A DNA stretch of 64,000 nucleotides, taken from assembly GCF_031886125.1 (NCBI RefSeq), contig NZ_CP119391.1:1240001-1304000 (forward strand), in the 5' to 3' direction. The position numbers and the translations under genes are program-made. This DNA is from Halomonas piscis. Lineage in GTDB: Bacteria; Pseudomonadota; Gammaproteobacteria; Pseudomonadales; Halomonadaceae. The notes below the pieces were generated by a model, which saw only the letters and a list, made by a program, of their open reading frames with translations, was not told where the DNA came from and made no database searches. Shown here one piece after another: positions 60,556 to 64,000 of the stretch. Within the stretch, counting starts at the first letter, position 1; each line of letters opens with the position of its first letter.

Positions 60556-61698
60556 ATGGCGCAATCCTCCGCCGGGGGGCTGGCCCCCATCGCCGATCTG
60601 GTTGACGATATTCGCCAGGGGAAAATGGTGATCCTCATGGACGATGAGGATCGCGAGAACGAAGGCGATATCATCATGGCCGCCGAGAAGGTCGAGGCCG
60701 AGCACATCAACTTCATGGCGCGCTTTGCCCGGGGGCTGATCTGCCTGCCCATGACCCGTGAGCGCTGCGAGCAGCTGAGCCTGCCGCTGATGGTGCATAA
60801 CAACGCCTCGGGCTTCGGCACCAAGTTCACGCTCTCCATCGAGGCGACCGAGGGCGTGACCACGGGGATTTCCGCCGCCGACCGCGCGCGTACGGTGCAG
60901 GCCGCCGTGGCCCCCGGCGCGGGGCCTGCCGATATCGTCCAGCCCGGGCATATCTTCCCGCTGATGGCCGAGCCCGGCGGGGTGCTGCGCCGCGCCGGCC
61001 ACACCGAAGCCGCCTGCGATCTGGCCGCGCTGGCCGGCTGCGACCCCAGCGGGGTGATCTGCGAAGTCATGAACGACGACGGCAGCATGGCTCGGCGCCC
61101 GGAGCTCGAGGCGTTTGCCGAAGCTCACGGCATCAAGATGGGCACCATCGCCGATCTGATCCACTATCGCATCGTCAACGAGCAGACGGTGGAGCTGCTG
61201 GAATCGCGCCCCCAGCAGACGATTCACGGCGAGATGACCCTGCACGTGTTTCGCGACCGCATTCAGGGGGCGCACCACCTGGCGCTGGTCAACGGCCGGC
61301 CCGAACCGGAGACGCCGACCACGGTGCGCGTGCACCTGGCCGACACCCTGCGCGACGTGCTGGGGATGCTGCAGGACGACAAAAACCGCTGGGACGCCGG
61401 CAGCGCGCTGGCCGAGATCGCCGGCAGCGAGCCGGGGGTGTTTGTCCTGATCGATGAAAATCTGCCGCCGCCGGATCTGAAAGACCAGCTGGACGTGTTC
61501 CTCGAGCGCCGGCGAACGCCGCGCACCAGCGACTCCGACGGCGCCGGCAACTACCTGACCATTGGCACCGGCTCGCAGATTCTGCGCCATCTGGGCGTGG
61601 GCAGGATGCGCCTGCTCAGCTCGCCGTGGAAATTTTCTGCGCTTTCCGGCTTCGATCTCGAAGTCGTGGAGCGTCTTGGACCGAACGACAAGGCCTGA
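60556..61698 (+). CDS. ribB: 3,4-dihydroxy-2-butanone-4-phosphate synthase with a degenerate GCH II-like domain
   Basis: A 380-aa RibBA-like protein. The N-terminal RibB part is complete: [40 protein letters not shown] and [25 protein letters not shown]. The C-terminal 170 residues resemble GTP cyclohydrolase II but lack the three-cysteine zinc site, so only the RibB activity is expected. It supplies the butanone phosphate to RibH. GGGAG lies before the ATG. The 89-base gap from ribD contains a near-direct repeat (TTCGGCACTGCG twice) but no RFN element. Confidence 0.93.
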   Translation: MAQSSAGGLAPIADLVDDIRQGKMVILMDDEDRENEGDIIMAAEKVEAEHINFMARFARGLICLPMTRERCEQLSLPLMVHNNASGFGTKFTLSIEATEGVTTGISAADRARTVQAAVAPGAGPADIVQPGHIFPLMAEPGGVLRRAGHTEAACDLAALAGCDPSGVICEVMNDDGSMARRPELEAFAEAHGIKMGTIADLIHYRIVNEQTVELLESRPQQTIHGEMTLHVFRDRIQGAHHLALVNGRPEPETPTTVRVHLADTLRDVLGMLQDDKNRWDAGSALAEIAGSEPGVFVLIDENLPPPDLKDQLDVFLERRRTPRTSDSDGAGNYLTIGTGSQILRHLGVGRMRLLSSPWKFSALSGFDLEVVERLGPNDKA

Positions 61699-61719
61699 GG
61701 GCCTTGCAAGCAGGAAGAC

Positions 61720-62214
61720 ATGATGGAACCGCTCGCCCAAATTGAAGGCAACTTTTTCGACGTCAACGGCCGCTACGCCATCGTGGTCGGGCGCTTTAAC
61801 CACCACGTGGTCGACAGCCTGGTGGAGGGCGCCGTGGACAGCCTGGTGCGCCACGGCGTGGACCCGGAAAACATTCAGCTGATACATGCGCCGGGCGCCT
61901 GGGAGCTGCCGCTGGCGATCAAGCGCGTGCTGGGCGTGGTCAAGCCCGACGCGGTGATCGCGCTGGGCGCGGTGATCCGCGGCGGCACGCCGCACTTCGA
62001 GTACGTGGCCGGCGGCTGCAACTCGGCGATGAACAGCCTGCAGCTGGAGTTCGATACCCCGGTGGCCAACGGCGTTCTGACCGTGGAGTCCATCGAGCAG
62101 GCCATCGAGCGCGCCGGCACCAAGGCCGGCAACAAGGGCACCGAAGCCGCCATGGCAGCCATGGAGATGGTTTCGCTGCTGCGCACGGTGGGAACGACAG
62201 GAGCGGCGCAATGA
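61720..62214 (+). CDS. ribH: 6,7-dimethyl-8-ribityllumazine synthase
   Basis: A 164-aa lumazine synthase. [47 protein letters not shown] and [24 protein letters not shown] are all recognisable. AGGAAG precedes the start, which may be ATG 61720 or the next ATG. It joins the RibD product pathway to the RibB product. Its stop overlaps nusB by four bases. Confidence 0.97.
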   Translation: MMEPLAQIEGNFFDVNGRYAIVVGRFNHHVVDSLVEGAVDSLVRHGVDPENIQLIHAPGAWELPLAIKRVLGVVKPDAVIALGAVIRGGTPHFEYVAGGCNSAMNSLQLEFDTPVANGVLTVESIEQAIERAGTKAGNKGTEAAMAAMEMVSLLRTVGTTGAAQ

Positions 62215-62708
62215 GTCGGCAACGCAAGCCCTCGGCCGCCGGACAAAGCCGCCACGCCGCCCGGGAGCTCGCCGTCCAGGGGCTTTATCAGTGGCAGATG
62301 AACAGCAAGTCGATGACCGCCATCGAGGCCGAGTTTCGCGCCCAGAGCCCGGATGACGACCTCGAGCCCCACGAGAACTGGGCGACGGTGATGGGCATTG
62401 CCGACCAGGCGCTGTTTTCCGAGCTTCTGCACAATATTGCCCGGCTCAAAGGCGAGATCGACCGCGATATTTCGCCGGTGCTCGACCGCCGGCTGGAAGA
62501 TCTCGACGGCGTGGAGCTTGCCATTCTGCGCCTGGGCGCCTATGAATTACGCTATCGCCTGGAGGTGCCGTACCGCGTGGTGATCAACGAGGGCGTGGAG
62601 CTGGCCCGCTCCTTCGGCGCGACCGACGGGCACAAATACGTCAACGGCATTCTGGACAAGCTGGCCAACCGGTTGCGCAGTGCTGAAGTCAGCGCGCGGC
62701 GACGCTGA
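62211..62708 (+). CDS. nusB: Transcription antitermination factor NusB
   Basis: A 165-aa helical RNA-binding protein. [20 protein letters not shown] at the start and [31 protein letters not shown] at the end are the family blocks. It works with NusA, NusE and NusG in rRNA antitermination. The ATGA overlap with ribH is the usual operon arrangement. Confidence 0.97.
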   Translation: MSRQRKPSAAGQSRHAARELAVQGLYQWQMNSKSMTAIEAEFRAQSPDDDLEPHENWATVMGIADQALFSELLHNIARLKGEIDRDISPVLDRRLEDLDGVELAILRLGAYELRYRLEVPYRVVINEGVELARSFGATDGHKYVNGILDKLANRLRSAEVSARRR

Positions 62709-62755
62709 TGCCTGCCGCCGCGTTCGAGGTGCCACTTCCTGTTTAAGAGGCCGTT

Positions 62756-63775
62756 GTGCTTGCCGAATTCGACCTGATCCGACGCTATTTCACGCCCGGC
62801 GGTACTGCCGGGGCAGAAAGCCGCGGCATGACGCTGGGGGTGGGCGACGATGCCAGCCTGCTCTTGCCCCGGTCGGGCCATGAACTGGCCGTCAGCGTCG
62901 ATACTTCGGTGGTGGACGTTCACTTTCCCGGGGACGCCCCGGCGCGCGCCTTGGGCCACCGGGCGCTGGCGGTGGCGGTGAGCGACCTGGCGGCCATGGG
63001 CGCGCGGGGGCGCTTTTGCTGGATGGCGCTGACCCTGGACGCCCAGCGCCTGGCCGACGAACATGCCGCCGAGGCGTGGCTTGCCGGCTATGCCCGCGGC
63101 TTCATGGACGGCTGCGCGCGCTGGGAAACGGCGCTTGCCGGGGGCGACGTGACCTCGGGGCGGCTTGCCATCAGCGTCACGGTGATGGGGGAGGTTCCGG
63201 CCGGCCAGGCGCTCAGGCGCAGCGGGGCGCGGGTGGGCGATGTCGTCGCCGTGACCGGGGCGCTGGGCGGCGGTGCCGGCGGGCTTGAGCTGTGGCAGCG
63301 CGGCGAGCGCGACCTTGATCACCCTCTGCTGCGCCGCTACCTGCTGCCCGAGCCGGCGCTTGAGGCCGGTATGGCGCTGCGCGGGCTGGCCTCCAGCGCC
63401 ATGGACATTTCCGACGGCCTGCTGGCGGATCTGGGCCATATCCGCTGCGCTTCCGGCGTCGACGCGGTGCTGAAAGTTGACGCGCTGCCGCTCGCCGACG
63501 GCCTGGGCGCCGCGCTGGGCGCCGATGAGGCCCGCCGGGCGGCGCTTTCCGGCGGCGACGACTACGAGCTTCTGGTCACGCTGCCGCCGGCGAATCTCGC
63601 CCGGGCGCAGCAGGCGCTTGAGGCCGCGGGCATCGCCCTGACGGCCATCGGCCGCTGCGTGGCGCCGGGAGAGGGGCAAAACGCCGCCGAGATTCTCGAG
63701 ACCGCCACCGGCGGCCGGCGCGGCTGGCAGCACTTTACCTCACCGGACCCGGCGCCGACGGAGCCACCCCGATGA
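62756..63775 (+). CDS. thiL: Thiamine-monophosphate kinase
   Basis: A 339-aa kinase. Starts LAEFDLIRRYFTP, then GVGDDASLL (Mg-ATP binding), VDTSVVDVHFP, LGHRALAVAVSDLAAMGA and SSAMDISDGLLADLGHI. It makes thiamine diphosphate. Start is GTG at 62756. The stop overlaps pgpA (ATGA). No TPP riboswitch is seen in the 47-base gap after nusB. Confidence 0.96.
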   Translation: MLAEFDLIRRYFTPGGTAGAESRGMTLGVGDDASLLLPRSGHELAVSVDTSVVDVHFPGDAPARALGHRALAVAVSDLAAMGARGRFCWMALTLDAQRLADEHAAEAWLAGYARGFMDGCARWETALAGGDVTSGRLAISVTVMGEVPAGQALRRSGARVGDVVAVTGALGGGAGGLELWQRGERDLDHPLLRRYLLPEPALEAGMALRGLASSAMDISDGLLADLGHIRCASGVDAVLKVDALPLADGLGAALGADEARRAALSGGDDYELLVTLPPANLARAQQALEAAGIALTAIGRCVAPGEGQNAAEILETATGGRRGWQHFTSPDPAPTEPPR

Positions 63776-64000
63776 ATCGCGCCCCGGCCAGCGTCTGGCG
63801 GCGCCCGACCCACTTTTTCGCCTTCGGGCTGGGTAGCGGCACCATGCCCTGGGCGCCGGGCACTTTCGGCACCCTGGCGGCCATTCCCTTTTATTGGCTG
63901 ATGGCCGATCTCAGCCAGGGCTGGTATCTGGGCATCGTGCTGGTGGCCTTCGCCATCGGCGTCTGGCTGTGCGACAAAACCTCCCACGACCTGGGGGTGC
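63772..64000 (+). CDS. pgpA: Phosphatidylglycerophosphatase A, cut by the window end
   Basis: The first 76 residues are present. RPTHFFAFGLGSGTMPWAPGTFGTLAA is the family opening with the G-S-G and PGTFGT motifs. Later DKTSHDLGV begins the segment around the conserved H-D. Membrane helices follow from about residue 27. The remainder lies outside the window. Confidence 0.92.
   Translation, partial: MNRAPASVWRRPTHFFAFGLGSGTMPWAPGTFGTLAAIPFYWLMADLSQGWYLGIVLVAFAIGVWLCDKTSHDLGV

Overview
The window looks like part of the chromosome of a moderately halophilic gammaproteobacterium close to Halomonas (family Halomonadaceae). The signs are high GC with GC-rich third positions, very acidic secreted proteins, two SapC-family genes, an MvaT/H-NS-type silencer, and the gammaproteobacterial order nrdR-ribD-ribB-ribH-nusB-thiL-pgpA. 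No rRNA, tRNA or CRISPR array was seen. The assignment rests on reading by eye, not on database searches.

Layout. (1) 13-4680: a complete type I secretion system (ABC exporter, HlyD adaptor, TolC-like channel). (2) 4754-11843: a Wzx/Wzy-type polysaccharide locus (chain-length regulator, flippase, polymerase/ligase, two glycosyltransferases, initiating phosphoglycosyltransferase). (3) 12339-15995: a 929-residue acidic S-layer/RTX-like protein, the likely cargo of the type I system, followed by a SapC gene. (4) about 16.2-32.6 kb: an accessory island. It carries an MvaT-like silencer, an AT-rich 455-residue gene that may be a degenerate relative of the nearby inovirus Gp2-type HUH protein, a hairpin-rich origin-like stretch, a YqaJ nuclease/metal-binding protein/DUF932/RadC recombination module, Rpn-family nucleases with shuffled C-terminal tails, an IS3-family element, a tyrosine integrase and a double-HTH regulator. 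(5) 32648-34933: a second S-layer-like gene lacking a normal N-terminus, lying just where the island ends.

(6) 35248-42713: a membrane protein facing a tightly overlapped six-gene operon. The operon encodes homologues of the mycobacterial decaprenyl-phosphoryl-arabinose pathway (UbiA-type phosphoribosyltransferase, DprE1, DprE2), a HAD phosphatase, a flippase-like protein and an AftB-like glycosyltransferase, so lipid-linked D-arabinofuranose is predicted. (7) 42856-49403: a second SapC, a beta-CASP metallo-beta-lactamase, an acyltransferase, and rfbB-rfbD-rfbA for dTDP-sugar synthesis with no rfbC in view. (8) 49604-54391: an unknown gene, an OmpR-type two-component system, and a cytochrome c4/TsdA-like thiosulfate dehydrogenase pair. 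(9) 54464-57730: an array of REP-type repeats with a RAYT (REP-associated tyrosine transposase) and an IS110/IS1111 element inserted exactly at a REP. (10) 57738-64000: dsbG, then nrdR and the riboflavin/nusB/thiL/pgpA housekeeping operon, cut by the window end.

Read together, regions 1, 2, 3, 6 and 7 suggest a cell-surface factory: a secreted surface-layer protein with its own exporter, plus polysaccharide, rhamnose-type and arabinofuranose sugars that could anchor or decorate it. This link is inferred from gene proximity.
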